From assembly GCF_009863025.1 (NCBI RefSeq), contig NZ_WWIR01000391.1:1-39599 (forward strand): a stretch of DNA of 39,599 nucleotides, in the 5' to 3' direction. This document shows, piece by piece, positions 31,042 through 39,599 of this stretch (position 1 is the stretch's first letter; every line of letters starts with the position of its first letter). The position numbers were made by a program, and so were the translations under genes. Origin of the DNA: Streptomyces sp. SID4985. Lineage in GTDB: Bacteria > Actinomycetota > Actinomycetes > Streptomycetales > Streptomycetaceae. A model generated the notes under the pieces. That model had not been told where the DNA came from, made no database searches, and was given only the letters and a program-made list of their open reading frames with translations.

Positions 31042-31797
31042 ATGCGTGTCGCCCTGTTCCTGACCTGTGTCAACGACACGCTCTATCCGGACACCGGCCG
31101 TGCCGTGGTGCGGCTGCTGGCCAGACTGGGTGTCGACGTGGACTTCCCCATGGCGCAGACCTGTTGCGGCCAGGCGCACTACAACACCGGCTACCGGCAC
31201 GAGACGGAGCCGCTGGCCCGGCACTACGCCGAGGTCTTCGGGGAGTACGACGCGATCGTGACCCCCTCCGGCTCCTGCGCGGCGATGGTCCGCGAGCTGT
31301 ATCCACGCCTGGGTGAACGGGCGAGCGCCGAGGGGCGCGGCGACGGTCTTACGGCCACGCTGGCCCCGGTGATCCCGAAGACGTACGAGCTGACCGAGTT
31401 CCTGGTGGACGTGCTGGGGGTGACCGACGTGGGCGCCTGGTACCCGCACACCGTCACCTACCACCCCACCTGTCACGGCCTGCGCTCCCTCGGCCTCGGC
31501 GACCGGCCGCGCAGGCTTCTCCAGGCCGTCAAGGGGCTGGAGTTGATCGAGCTGCCGGGCGCCGACGAGTGCTGCGGGTTCGGCGGCACCTTCTCGGTGA
31601 AGAACGCGGACGTGTCGGCGGCGATGGGCGCGGACAAGGTGCGCAACGCCGAGTCGACCGGCGCCGAGGTGCTGTGCGCGGCCGACAACTCCTGTCTGAT
31701 GCACCTCGGCGGCACGCTGAGCCGGTCGGGTTCGGAGCTGCGGCCGGTGCACATCGCGGAGATCCTGGCGAGCACGGAGGAGGACCCGGCCGTATGA
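31042..31797 (+). CDS. lutA: Lactate utilisation protein A (CCG-domain Fe-S subunit)
   Basis: 251-residue cytosolic protein. It has two CCG cysteine-rich domains, each binding a catalytic-type [4Fe-4S] arrangement: LTCV near residue 9 with TCCGQAHYNTG at 40-50, and YHPTCHG with DECCGFGGTFSVKNADVS further on. LutA, LutB and LutC together oxidise L-lactate to pyruvate (LutABC complex, or LldEFG). ATG 31042 follows GAGGAG. The stop overlaps the next start by 4 nt (ATGA), giving translational coupling. Confidence 0.95.
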   Translation: MRVALFLTCVNDTLYPDTGRAVVRLLARLGVDVDFPMAQTCCGQAHYNTGYRHETEPLARHYAEVFGEYDAIVTPSGSCAAMVRELYPRLGERASAEGRGDGLTATLAPVIPKTYELTEFLVDVLGVTDVGAWYPHTVTYHPTCHGLRSLGLGDRPRRLLQAVKGLELIELPGADECCGFGGTFSVKNADVSAAMGADKVRNAESTGAEVLCAADNSCLMHLGGTLSRSGSELRPVHIAEILASTEEDPAV

Positions 31798-33272
31798 ACG
31801 CGACGCCCATCGGAATGCCCGCCTTCCCGGAGGCGGCACGGGAAGCGCTCAACAACCGCACCCTGCGCGGAAATCTGCGCCACGCCACCCACACCATCCG
31901 CGCCAAGCGGGCCAGAGCCGTCGCGGAGGTGTCCGACTGGGCGGAGCTGCGCGAGGCGGGCAAGCGGATCAAGGACCACACGCTGGCCCATCTCGACCGG
32001 TATCTGGAGCAGTTGGAGGAGACGGTCACGGCGGCGGGCGGCTCCGTCCACTGGGCGGCGGACGCGGCCGAGGCCAACCGGATCGTCACCGAACTCGTGC
32101 GCGCCACAGGCGAGTCGGAGGTCGTGAAGGTCAAGTCGATGGCCACGCAGGAGATCGAGCTCAACGAGGCGCTGGAGGCTGCGGGCATCCGCGCCTACGA
32201 GACCGACCTGGCCGAACTGATCGTGCAGTTGGGCGAGGACCGCCCCTCGCACATCCTGGTCCCGGCCATCCATCGCAACCGGGGCGAGATCCGCGACATC
32301 TTCCGCACGAGGATGGCGAGTTGGGGCCGTTCCGCGCCCGAGGGCCTGTCCGACGACCCCGCCGAGCTGGCGGAGGCGGCCCGGCTCCATCTGCGGGAGA
32401 AGTTCCTGCGGGCCAAGGTGGGCATCTCCGGCGCCAACTTCATGGTCGCGGAGACCGGCACCCTCGTGGTCGTGGAGTCCGAGGGCAACGGCCGGATGTG
32501 CCTGACCCTGCCCGAGACGCTGATCTCGGTCGTGGGCATCGAGAAGGTCGTCCCGACCTGGCGCGACCTGGAGGTGTTCCTGCAGCTCCTCCCCCGCTCC
32601 TCCACCGCCGAGCGCATGAACCCGTACACCAGCATGTGGACCGGCACCACCGACGGCGACGGCCCGCGCGCCTTCCATCTGGTCCTGCTGGACAACGGCC
32701 GCACCGACGCCCTCGCCGACGAGGTGGGCCGCCAGGCGCTGCGCTGCATCCGCTGCTCGGCCTGCCTCAACGTGTGCCCGGTGTACGAGCGCGCGGGCGG
32801 CCACGCCTACGGCTCGGTCTACCCCGGCCCCATCGGCGCCGTCCTCAGCCCCCAACTCCGGGGCACCACAAGCGAGATCGACGCCTCCCTGCCGTACGCG
32901 TCCTCGCTGTGCGGGGCCTGCTACGAGGTGTGCCCGGTCGCCATCGACATCCCCGAGGTGCTGGTGCGGCTGCGCGAGCGGGTCGTCGAGGGCGGCCCGG
33001 CGGTACGCGACGGCAACCGGGTGCTGCTCAAGCCCGCCAAGGGGCACGCGGCCGAGCGGGCCGCCATGCGCGCGGCGGGCTGGGCACTGGCCCGGCCCGG
33101 TGTCCTGCGGACCGGGCAGCGGCTGGCCTCCCGCACCCGCGGCTTCCGCCCGCGCACCCTGCCCGGACCCGGCCTGGCCTGGACGGCGACCCGCGATCTG
33201 CCGGCCGTACCGGCCGAACCCTTCCGGGACTGGTGGCTGCGCACGCGCGGCGGAAAGGACGACGCCCGATGA
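31794..33272 (+). CDS. lutB: Lactate utilisation protein B (LutB/LldF)
   Basis: 492 residues. The N-terminal alpha/beta half contains the LUD domain (KSMATQEIELNEAL, ISGANFMVAETGTLVVVESEGN), and two [4Fe-4S] ferredoxin motifs follow: C318-x2-C321-x2-C324-x3-C328P and C373-x2-C376-x3-C380P. The C-terminal tail (FRDWWLRTRGG) is typical of the family. It relays electrons from lactate oxidation. Coupled by ATGA overlaps to lutA and lutC on both sides. Confidence 0.95.
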   Translation: MNATPIGMPAFPEAAREALNNRTLRGNLRHATHTIRAKRARAVAEVSDWAELREAGKRIKDHTLAHLDRYLEQLEETVTAAGGSVHWAADAAEANRIVTELVRATGESEVVKVKSMATQEIELNEALEAAGIRAYETDLAELIVQLGEDRPSHILVPAIHRNRGEIRDIFRTRMASWGRSAPEGLSDDPAELAEAARLHLREKFLRAKVGISGANFMVAETGTLVVVESEGNGRMCLTLPETLISVVGIEKVVPTWRDLEVFLQLLPRSSTAERMNPYTSMWTGTTDGDGPRAFHLVLLDNGRTDALADEVGRQALRCIRCSACLNVCPVYERAGGHAYGSVYPGPIGAVLSPQLRGTTSEIDASLPYASSLCGACYEVCPVAIDIPEVLVRLRERVVEGGPAVRDGNRVLLKPAKGHAAERAAMRAAGWALARPGVLRTGQRLASRTRGFRPRTLPGPGLAWTATRDLPAVPAEPFRDWWLRTRGGKDDAR

Positions 33273-33970
33273 GCTCCAGGGACCGGGTCCTCGGCCGGGT
33301 GCGCCGCGCGCTGGCGGACGTACCCCGCGACGACACCCCCTACGACCGCGCGATCCCCCGCCCCTATCTGCGCGAGCACGGCGAGCGCACCGCCGAGGAG
33401 ACCGTCGAGCTGCTGGCGGAGAACCTGGCGGACTACCGGGCCGTCGTGCACCGCTGCACGGAGGACGAACTGCCGTCCCTCATCGGCCGGTTGCTGACCG
33501 AGCGGGGCTCCCGGTCCGTGCTCGTGCCGGACGGGCTGCCGCCGGAGTGGCTGTCCGCCGCCGACGCGACCCGTGTCGCCGACCGGGCCGCGAGCACCCC
33601 GCACGAACTGGACACGGTGGACAGCGTGGTCACCGGCTGCGCGGTCGCCGTCGCGGAGACCGGCACGATCGTGCTGGACGGCGGGCCGGGGCAGGGCCGT
33701 CGCCGGATCACCCTGATCCCCGACCACCACATCTGCGTCGTCCGCGTCCCCTCACAGGTCGTGGCGTCCGTGCCACAGGCCCTCGAACGCCTCTCCCCCA
33801 CCCGCCCGTCCACCTGGATCTCCGGCCCCTCGGCCACCAGCGACATCGAACTGGACCGGGTGGAGGGCGTGCACGGGCCGCGCACACTGGAGGTCGTCCT
33901 GGCCGGGGTCATCCCTTCGGTCGGCGGGGCCGGGCGGCCGGAGGGGAGCGCGGCTAGCGTGGGGGAATGA
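33269..33970 (+). CDS. lutC: Lactate utilisation protein C (LutC)
   Basis: 233 residues of the LUD domain: the N-terminal helical segment (RVLGRVRRALADV), SVVTGCAVAVAETGTIVLDGG and the final strand ITLIPDHHICVVRVPSQVV are the family's core. It acts with LutA and LutB in lactate oxidation. Its start overlaps lutB by 4 nt. The last codons overlap the ABC ATPase start, again as ATGA (33967-33970), an unexpected extension of the operon. Confidence 0.94.
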   Translation: MSSRDRVLGRVRRALADVPRDDTPYDRAIPRPYLREHGERTAEETVELLAENLADYRAVVHRCTEDELPSLIGRLLTERGSRSVLVPDGLPPEWLSAADATRVADRAASTPHELDTVDSVVTGCAVAVAETGTIVLDGGPGQGRRRITLIPDHHICVVRVPSQVVASVPQALERLSPTRPSTWISGPSATSDIELDRVEGVHGPRTLEVVLAGVIPSVGGAGRPEGSAASVGE

Positions 33971-35121
33971 TCCGGTTCGAGCAGGTCACCAAGCGCTACC
34001 CGGACGGTACGACGGCCGTGGACGGGCTGTCGTTCGAGGTGGCCGAGGGCGAACTGGTCACGCTCGTCGGCCCGTCCGGCTGCGGCAAGACGACGACCAT
34101 GATGATGGTGAACCGGCTCATCGAGCCCACCTCGGGGCGGATCACGGTGGGCGGCGAGGACATCGCCCGCGTGGACCCCGTTCGACTGCGCCGCCGTATC
34201 GGCTACGTCATCCAGCAGGTCGGTCTCTTCCCGCACCGCACCGTCCTCGACAACACCGCGACCGTGCCCACCCTGCTCGGCTGGAAGCGGGCCCGCGCCC
34301 GCGCCCGCGCCGCCGAACTCCTCGACCTGGTCGGGCTCGACCCCAAGACGTACGGCTCCCGCTACCCGGAGCAGCTCTCCGGCGGCCAGCGGCAGCGGGT
34401 CGGGGTGGCGCGGGCGCTCGCGGCCGATCCGCCGGTGCTGCTCATGGACGAGCCGTTCGGCGCGGTGGACCCGGTGGTGCGCGAGCAGTTGCAGGACGAG
34501 TTCCTGCGGATGCAGGCCGCGGTGCGCAAGACGGTGCTCCTGGTCACCCACGACATCGAGGAGGCCGTACGGCTCGGGGACCGGATCGCGGTGTACGGGG
34601 AGGGCCGGATCGAGCAGTTCGACACGCCCGGCACGGTCCTGGGCGCGCCCGCCACCTCGTACGTCGCCGGGTTCGTCGGCGCCGACCGGGGTCTGAAGCG
34701 GCTGTCGGTCACCGAGATCGAGCCCGACGACCTCGAACAGCCGCAGGTGGCCCGCCCCGACGAGCCCGCCGAACGCGCCCTGGCCCGGCTGCGTGCCGAG
34801 GGGGCGCGCTGGGCGGTGGTCCTGGACGCGGACGGGAATCTGCACGGCTGGGTGGGCATCGACGAGCTGACGGCCGGAGGCACGGTCGGCGCCCTCGCCC
34901 ACCGGATGACCGCATGGGTGCCGGTGGGCGCGCCGCTGAAGCAGGCGTTCGGCGTGATGCTCCAGTACGACGCCGGGTGGGTCGCGGTGCTCGACGGGGC
35001 GCGGTTCCTGGGCGTGCTGACCCCGGCCAAGCTGCACGAGGCGCTGCGGCGGTCGGTGGACGCGGACGCGCTGGGGGTGGCGCGGGGGCAGGTGCGGTTC
35101 GATTCGGTGGCGGATGCGTGA
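33967..35121 (+). CDS. OpuCA-like glycine betaine/carnitine/choline ABC transporter ATPase
   Basis: 384 residues. ABC motifs are complete: Walker A GPSGCGKTT (35-43), Q-loop near 83, signature LSGGQ (137-141), Walker B LLMDE (158-162) and switch His195. The extra C-terminal region (about 265-370) looks like a CBS-pair regulatory domain as in OpuCA/OpuAA, which senses ionic strength or cyclic di-AMP. It hydrolyses ATP for uptake of compatible solutes. It is translationally coupled to lutC by a 4-nt overlap, while the cognate binding protein and permeases lie on the opposite strand with 25 nt between stops. Confidence 0.93.
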   Translation: MIRFEQVTKRYPDGTTAVDGLSFEVAEGELVTLVGPSGCGKTTTMMMVNRLIEPTSGRITVGGEDIARVDPVRLRRRIGYVIQQVGLFPHRTVLDNTATVPTLLGWKRARARARAAELLDLVGLDPKTYGSRYPEQLSGGQRQRVGVARALAADPPVLLMDEPFGAVDPVVREQLQDEFLRMQAAVRKTVLLVTHDIEEAVRLGDRIAVYGEGRIEQFDTPGTVLGAPATSYVAGFVGADRGLKRLSVTEIEPDDLEQPQVARPDEPAERALARLRAEGARWAVVLDADGNLHGWVGIDELTAGGTVGALAHRMTAWVPVGAPLKQAFGVMLQYDAGWVAVLDGARFLGVLTPAKLHEALRRSVDADALGVARGQVRFDSVADA

Positions 35122-35146
35122 GAGGTGTTCCGGCGGGCGCGGGCGG

Positions 35147-36091
35147 TCACTTGAGCAGGCCCTTGCCCTTGAGGTAGGTGCGGGCCACGTCGGCGGGCAG
35201 CCGCCGCCAGCTGTCCACCTGCCGGTTCATGTCGGCGAGGTCCTGCGTGGTGAGGACGTCGTTGAGCTGGTCCAGAGCCTTGGCGACGCGGGGGCTGCCC
35301 GCGCGGGCGCGGTTGACGACCGGGACGATGTAGTCGGCGTTCTGGAGGTGCTTGTCGTCGGCGAGCAGGACCAGGCCGAAGGAGTCCAGGGTGGCGTCCG
35401 TGGTGGTGGTCAGCACCATCTGGTCGTGGCCGGACTGCACCGCGCGCTTGGCCTGTGTGGTGCCGACACCCTTGGGATCGACGCCGGTGATGTGGATTCC
35501 ATACACCTTCTTCAGCCCGGGTGCGCAGTATGGGCGCCGCACACACTCGTCCCCGGCGGCCAGGCGCACCTTCAGTCCGGAGGCGCCGAGGTCGCTGAGG
35601 GTCTTGAGGTGGTGTTCGCGGGCGTAGGAGGCGCGTACGGCGAAGGCGTTCTGGTCCACGGCGCGGCCCGGCGGGAGGACGGTGAGTCCGCGCGGGGCGG
35701 CGAGGGCGCGCAGGGACTTCATGGTGGCGTCGAGGTCGGGCGATCCGGCCGGGGGCGCGTCGGCGCCGTGCTTCTTGGCGTTGAGCCAGTCCGCGAGGGT
35801 GGCGGCGTACTCGGGCACGACGTCGATCTGGCCCGACTCCAGGGCGGGTTCGTACAGTTCGCGGTTGGCGACGGTGAGCATCGAGGTCGTGTACCCGGCG
35901 TGGTCGAGCAGTTGGGCGTACATCTGGGCGAGCAGATCGCTCTCGGTGAAGCCCGCCGAGCCGATGGTGAGGTGGTGGCTGTCCCCGGGCGAGGCGGTGA
36001 CCTGGCTGCGGTTCTCCAGGGAGGGCCCGGAGGCGCAGCCCGCGAGCGCACACAGCAGGACCGTGGCGGCCGCCGCCGTACGGAATCTCAT
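35147..36091 (-). CDS. OpuAC/OpuCC-type substrate-binding lipoprotein
   Basis: 314 residues from ATG 36091, which overlaps the permease stop by 4 nt. Lipoprotein signal: AAAATVLLCALAGC (Cys about 19). The mature part is the osmoprotectant/quaternary-amine binding fold: TIGSAGFTESDLLAQMYAQLLDHAGY, ESGQIDVVPEYAATLADW, VRASYAREHHLKTLSDLG and NADYIVPVVNRARA. Aromatic ligand-cage residues (Tyr/Trp) are plausible at YAAT and DW but unproven. It captures glycine betaine, choline or a related solute outside the membrane. Confidence 0.93.
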   Translation of the reverse strand: MRFRTAAAATVLLCALAGCASGPSLENRSQVTASPGDSHHLTIGSAGFTESDLLAQMYAQLLDHAGYTTSMLTVANRELYEPALESGQIDVVPEYAATLADWLNAKKHGADAPPAGSPDLDATMKSLRALAAPRGLTVLPPGRAVDQNAFAVRASYAREHHLKTLSDLGASGLKVRLAAGDECVRRPYCAPGLKKVYGIHITGVDPKGVGTTQAKRAVQSGHDQMVLTTTTDATLDSFGLVLLADDKHLQNADYIVPVVNRARAGSPRVAKALDQLNDVLTTQDLADMNRQVDSWRRLPADVARTYLKGKGLLK

Positions 36092-36759
36092 CGCCCGGCC
36101 CGGGACCGGGCGGGCGCCAGCCGCTCCACGACCTCGAACACGGCCTCCACGAGCAGCGCGAACCCGGCCACGAGCACGGCCCCCGCGACCACCTGCGGGG
36201 TGCTGGCCAGGTTGAATCCCGCGGTGATGATCCGGCCGAGCCCGCCGCCGCCCGCGAGCGCGGCGATGGTGGCGGTGGCGACGAGCTGCACGGCGGCGAT
36301 CCGCACCCCGTTGAGGATCATCGGCAGCGCGAGGGGCAGCTCCGCCCGCACGAGGACCTGCCGCCCGGTCATCCCCATGCCCTTCGCCGCCTGGACCACG
36401 CCCCGGTCGACCTCGCGCATCCCGACGTAGGCGTTGGTGAGCAGCGGCGGTACGGCGAACAGCACCAGCGCGACCACGGTGGGGCCCTCGCCCCACTTGC
36501 CGACCGGGGTCAGCAGGAGCAGCACCAGGACCGCGAAGGTGGGGACGGCCCGGCCGACGTTGGAGATGTTGACGGCGAGCGCGCCGCCCTTGCCGATGTG
36601 ACCGAGGACGAGCGCGACGGGCAGCGCGATCAGACAGCTGACGACGAGGCAGACGACGGTGAGGACGAGGTGCTGGATCAGCCGGTGCCACACCCCGTCC
36701 TCGCCGCTCCAGTGCGCGGGGTCGGCGAGCCAGTCCCAGGTGGCGGCGAGGGTGTTCAC
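36088..36759 (-). CDS. OpuCD-type ABC permease
   Basis: 223 residues from GTG 36759, chosen because GGGGAG lies 8 nt upstream (a GTG at 36768 lacks that spacing). About five membrane helices; the ABC coupling loop reads EVDRGVVQAAKGMGMTGRQVLVRAELPLALPMILNGVR. It partners with the neighbouring permease to form the membrane channel. Stop overlaps the binding-protein start by 4 nt. The next gene upstream ends 28 nt away, so the three genes form one operon. Confidence 0.92.
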   Translation of the reverse strand: MNTLAATWDWLADPAHWSGEDGVWHRLIQHLVLTVVCLVVSCLIALPVALVLGHIGKGGALAVNISNVGRAVPTFAVLVLLLLTPVGKWGEGPTVVALVLFAVPPLLTNAYVGMREVDRGVVQAAKGMGMTGRQVLVRAELPLALPMILNGVRIAAVQLVATATIAALAGGGGLGRIITAGFNLASTPQVVAGAVLVAGFALLVEAVFEVVERLAPARSRAGR

Positions 36760-36787
36760 GCGGGGCACTCCCCGCCGCCCGCCGACC

Positions 36788-37468
36788 TCACGCCCGCCCC
36801 TTGCGCACCCAGGGCGTGATCAGCCACTGCACGCCGAGCAGCAGTAGGTCGGCCGCGACGGCGATGAGCACGCACAGCACGGACGCGGTGAGCACCTGCG
36901 CCTTGAAGAAGGTGTTCATCCCGGAGTAGATGAGATTCCCGAGCCCCCCGAACCCGACGATCGCCCCCACCGTGACCAGCGAGACCGCCGACACGGTCGC
37001 GATCCGCAGCCCGGCCATCGCGGCGGGCAGAGCGAGCGGCAATTCCACGGTCAGCAGCAGCCGTACAGGCCCGTACCCCAGCCCCCGCGCCGCCTCCCGC
37101 GTCTCCTCCGGCACGGCCCGCAGCCCGGCCAGGATGTTCCGCACCAGCAGAGTCAGCGAGTACAGCACCAGCCCGGCCACGACGAGCGTCGCCGAGAGTC
37201 CGTACACGGGCAGCAGCAGGGAGAACATCGCCAGCGAGGGAATCGTGTACAGCACCGTCGTCACGGCGAGCACGGGCCCGGCCGCCCACCCCCACCTACG
37301 CGCCACCACGGCCAACGGCACGGCGATCACCAGCCCGATCACCACGGACAACACCGTCAGCTCAAGATGCTGCACGACCGCGTCGACCAGAATCTGCCGC
37401 CGACTGCTCAGATAGGCACCACAGATCCACTCGTTACGCGCGAGACAGTCGTCGGGGGGCGCGGTCAC
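36788..37468 (-). CDS. OpuCB-type ABC permease
   Basis: 226 residues from GTG 37468; ribosome site is weak (GGACAG). About five membrane helices. The coupling loop RAVPEETREAARGLGYGPVRLLLTVELPLALPAAMAGLR is of the EAA type. First gene of the operon with the second permease and the binding lipoprotein, so the promoter should lie in the 213-nt region up to 37682, which contains a tandem repeat. Confidence 0.92.
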   Translation of the reverse strand: MTAPPDDCLARNEWICGAYLSSRRQILVDAVVQHLELTVLSVVIGLVIAVPLAVVARRWGWAAGPVLAVTTVLYTIPSLAMFSLLLPVYGLSATLVVAGLVLYSLTLLVRNILAGLRAVPEETREAARGLGYGPVRLLLTVELPLALPAAMAGLRIATVSAVSLVTVGAIVGFGGLGNLIYSGMNTFFKAQVLTASVLCVLIAVAADLLLLGVQWLITPWVRKGRA

Positions 37469-37556
37469 CTGTCCATTGGAGCGGGTGGGGTGGTGGGGGG
37501 CGCGTCGGAGTGGGCCGGACGGGGGGCGTGGCGGCGGCCGAGCGGTTCCGCCGCAA

Positions 37557-37619
37557 CACGGCTCCGGTCCGGTGCGCCATGCCTCCGGTCCGCCGTACCA
37601 CGCCTCCGGCCCGGCGGGG
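37557..37619. repeat. Three tandem 21-bp repeats upstream of the permease operon
   Basis: Copies at 37557-37577, 37578-37598 and 37599-37619 share CAYGCCTCCGGYCCG-type cores with a few substitutions. The 21-bp period equals two DNA turns and also seven codons. The repeat lies about 90-150 nt upstream of the permease start. Confidence 0.6.
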
Positions 37620-37681
37620 ACGCCCCGACAAGCGCGCCGTTCCTACGGGCGCTGCCAGGGCCTTCCCCGCGTGACCGGTGC

Positions 37682-38113
37682 TCAGCCGGCCGAGATCCCC
37701 GTGCCGGACGGCGCGGCCGTCTTGCGGGGCGTGCCCGCGACGACCAGGAGGCCGCCGAGCATCACGGCGTTCTTCAGGAACTGGGTGCGCTGGGCCTTGC
37801 GCTGGGCGGGGTCCTCGACGGTCCAGAAGGCGTGACCGGCGTAGGTGGTCGGGATCAGCGATCCGGCCAGCGCGAGGGCGGAGGTGCGCGGGAAGAGGCC
37901 GATGGCCAGGGCCGCGCCGGCGCCGGCCTGGACGGCGCCGTTGACGCGTACGAGCAGTTCGTCGTCCTTGGGGAGCGGGACGACCTTGCGGATCTGCTCC
38001 AGCGTCGGACCGGCGAGCTTGGCCAGTCCGGCGGGCTCACGCACGGCGCCGGAACCGAACACCGCGAAGCTTCCGCCGAGCAGCGCGCCGCCGAGTCTAC
38101 CGAGGATGTTCAT
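37682..38113 (-). CDS. DoxX-family membrane protein
   Basis: 143 residues from ATG 38113; AGGGA lies about 12 nt upstream, a GTG at 38122 would overlap it. DoxX family: helices at about 8-25 (GGALLGGSFAVFGSG), 60-78 (GAVQAGAGAALAIGLFPRTSAL), 80-100 (AGSLIPTTYAGHAFW) and 113-130 (LKNAVMLGGLLVVAG). Members of the wider family are linked to redox or sulfur metabolism, but most are unassigned. Divergent from the FdhF/YdeP-like gene, so the two may share a promoter region of 148 nt. Confidence 0.88.
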   Translation of the reverse strand: MNILGRLGGALLGGSFAVFGSGAVREPAGLAKLAGPTLEQIRKVVPLPKDDELLVRVNGAVQAGAGAALAIGLFPRTSALALAGSLIPTTYAGHAFWTVEDPAQRKAQRTQFLKNAVMLGGLLVVAGTPRKTAAPSGTGISAG

Positions 38114-38261
38114 GCCACTCACTTTCCCTAGGGGTACGGATGTTCATGCTACGCAGCGCCCTTCGCCGGAGGGCCCGGTGCCGCCCGCGTCCCTCACCCG
38201 ACGAGGATTCCAGTGGAGATATAGCCTCGAATGAGGGGTAATCGGCACGAAGGGGATAGTC

Positions 38262-39599
38262 GTGAGCGATCAGGGACTGTTCGAGGACGACGCCGAGATC
38301 CGACGGCAGGAGCGGGCGGCCGCCGACCAGCCGCTGGAGCCACGGGTGGGCCCGGTGCCGAAGGGGCCGCCGGTCTCGAAGCCGTACACGCACCCGGCGG
38401 CGGGCTGGGGCGCGGCCAAGGCCGTCACCGAGGTCCTGATCGACGAGCGCGAGGTCGTGCTGGGCTCGCTCGAGATGCTGAAGATGAACCAGGAGGACAG
38501 CGGCGGCTTCGACTGTCCGGGCTGCGCGTGGCCCGACACCAAGGGCCTGGCGCTGGACCTGTGCGAGAACGGCATCAAGCACACCACCTGGGAGATGACA
38601 CGCAAGCGGGTCACCCGCGAGTTCTTCGCGAGCCACTCCGTCACGTCGCTGTTCGACTGGAACGACCACGACCTGGAGGCCGAGGGCAGGCTGACCGAGC
38701 CGATGGTCTACGACCCGAAGACCGACCATTACGTGCCGATCGGCTGGGCGGACGCCTTCAAGCTGTTCGGCGACAGCGTCCGGGCCCTGGAGAGCCCGGA
38801 CCAGGCCGCGTACTACACCTCGGGACGGCTGGGCAACGAGGCGTCCTTCCTCTACCAGCTCATGGCGCGCGAGCTGGGCACCAACAACCAGCCGGACTGC
38901 GCCAACATGTGCACGGAGGCAGGCAGCCGCGCGATGCTCGCCTCGCTCGGCACCGGCAAGGGCACCGTCGACCTCAAGGACTGGGAGGCCACGGACGCCG
39001 TCTTCGTGGTCGGCATCAACGCCGCGTCCAACGCGCCCCGCATGCTCACCCCGCTGGCGCAGCTCTACCGCAAGGGCAAGAAGGTCGTCCACATCAACCC
39101 GCAGGTGGAGGCGGGCGCCACCCGTACGATCATCCCGCACGAGATCCTGGCGATGGCGACCTTCCACGCCACCCCGACCAGCAACCTCAACATCCAGCCG
39201 CGCTCCGCGGGCGACATGGCGCTGATGCGCGGTATCGCCAAGGCCACCCTGGAGCGGGCCGAGAGCGACGAGCACGCGATCGACCGGCAGTTCCTGGAGC
39301 GCCACACGGAGGGGTTCGAGGCGTACCGCAGGGTGGTCGAGGCGACCTCCTGGGACGAGATCGTCCACCAGTCGGGCGTGGCCAAGGAGGACATCCTCAA
39401 GGCCGCCGCGATCTACCGCGAGGCCGACCGGTCGATCATCACCTGGGGACTCGGCGTCAACCAGCACGAGCACGCCGTCGACACCATCCGCGAGATCGTC
39501 AACGTCCTGCTGCTGCGCGGCAACCTAGGCCGCGAGGGCGCGGGCGCCGCGCCCAACCGGGGCCACAGCAACGTGCAGGGCAACCGCACCTGCGGCATC
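38262..39599 (+). CDS. FdhF/YdeP-type molybdopterin oxidoreductase (N-terminal 446 residues; continues beyond window)
   Basis: GTG 38262, with AAGGGGA 9 nt upstream, opens a frame running to the window end. The N-terminus has a [4Fe-4S] motif with Cys85, Cys88 and Cys101 (CPGCAWPD and CENG), followed by the molybdopterin-binding oxidoreductase core: YYTSGRLGNEASFLYQLMAREL, NMCTEAGSRAMLASLG, VFVVGINAASNAPRMLTPL and WGLGVNQHEHAVDTIREIVNVLLLRGNLGREG. This is the FdhF/YdeP-like alpha subunit, widespread in actinobacteria. The physiological substrate (formate or another) is uncertain. The C-terminal cofactor domain lies outside the window. Confidence 0.9.
   Translation, partial: MSDQGLFEDDAEIRRQERAAADQPLEPRVGPVPKGPPVSKPYTHPAAGWGAAKAVTEVLIDEREVVLGSLEMLKMNQEDSGGFDCPGCAWPDTKGLALDLCENGIKHTTWEMTRKRVTREFFASHSVTSLFDWNDHDLEAEGRLTEPMVYDPKTDHYVPIGWADAFKLFGDSVRALESPDQAAYYTSGRLGNEASFLYQLMARELGTNNQPDCANMCTEAGSRAMLASLGTGKGTVDLKDWEATDAVFVVGINAASNAPRMLTPLAQLYRKGKKVVHINPQVEAGATRTIIPHEILAMATFHATPTSNLNIQPRSAGDMALMRGIAKATLERAESDEHAIDRQFLERHTEGFEAYRRVVEATSWDEIVHQSGVAKEDILKAAAIYREADRSIITWGLGVNQHEHAVDTIREIVNVLLLRGNLGREGAGAAPNRGHSNVQGNRTCGI

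Noticed and set aside
37434-37631. Small ORF with seven-residue repeats over the 21-bp repeat (minus strand)
   Set aside because: It has no ribosome site, Arg/Pro-rich random composition and overlaps the permease start.

Overview
The window is uniformly very GC-rich, with GTG starts, strong GGAGG ribosome sites, rare TTA codons and families typical of filamentous actinobacteria (DUF4232 lipoprotein, CYP105-like and CYP102-like P450s, ROK regulator, DUF4235, VanZ, LutABC, secreted GH16 with ricin repeats). It reads as an ordinary chromosomal stretch of a Streptomyces or close relative. I saw no insertion sequence, phage gene, CRISPR array, rRNA or tRNA.

Layout. 1-3.4 kb: end of a probable Ser/Thr kinase, a DUF4232 lipoprotein, an ArsB/NhaD-type permease and a universal stress protein. 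3.4-5.3 kb (minus): one polypeptide joining sigma-factor-like regions, a zinc anti-sigma-like motif, a membrane helix and an external ricin-type lectin. 5.7-7.6 kb: aldo/keto reductase and a GH114-type lipoprotein. 7.6-10.4 kb: a minus-strand P450 / 3Fe-4S ferredoxin / flavoprotein unit, divergent from an F420-type oxidoreductase. 10.4-15.2 kb: tandem repeat, CDF metal transporter, DUF4235, a STAS protein with a TTA codon, a second-type PRPP synthetase, a DUF4230 protein and a VanZ protein. 15.2-19.5 kb: secreted GH16 glucanase with a DasR-like promoter site, a small unknown gene with a probable leaderless promoter, an HhH-PHP protein, a strong terminator and a ROK repressor with a degenerate kinase site.

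19.6-30.1 kb: a CYP102 (P450-reductase fusion) divergent from a PAS-LuxR regulator; FBP zinc protein; FUSC-type membrane protein; Tat-type lactonase; a DUF2470 gene preceded by an iron box; then a TetR gene divergent from a reductase-less CYP102-like P450. 30.1-39.6 kb: Cys-rich pentapeptide-repeat protein; lutABC (lactate oxidation) translationally overlapped with an OpuCA-like ABC ATPase, which faces the matching binding protein and two permeases on the other strand; DoxX; and the start of an FdhF/YdeP-type molybdopterin oxidoreductase that runs off the window.

Most noteworthy: the sigma/anti-sigma/lectin fusion, the lut-opuCA coupling with a split OpuC system, the iron box on the DUF2470 gene, the TTA-containing STAS gene below nested palindromes, the paired CYP102-like P450s, and two apparent leaderless promoters sharing a TAGGCT -10 hexamer. 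None of these is a demonstrably new system from sequence alone; the sigma/lectin fusion is the best candidate for unusual biology.
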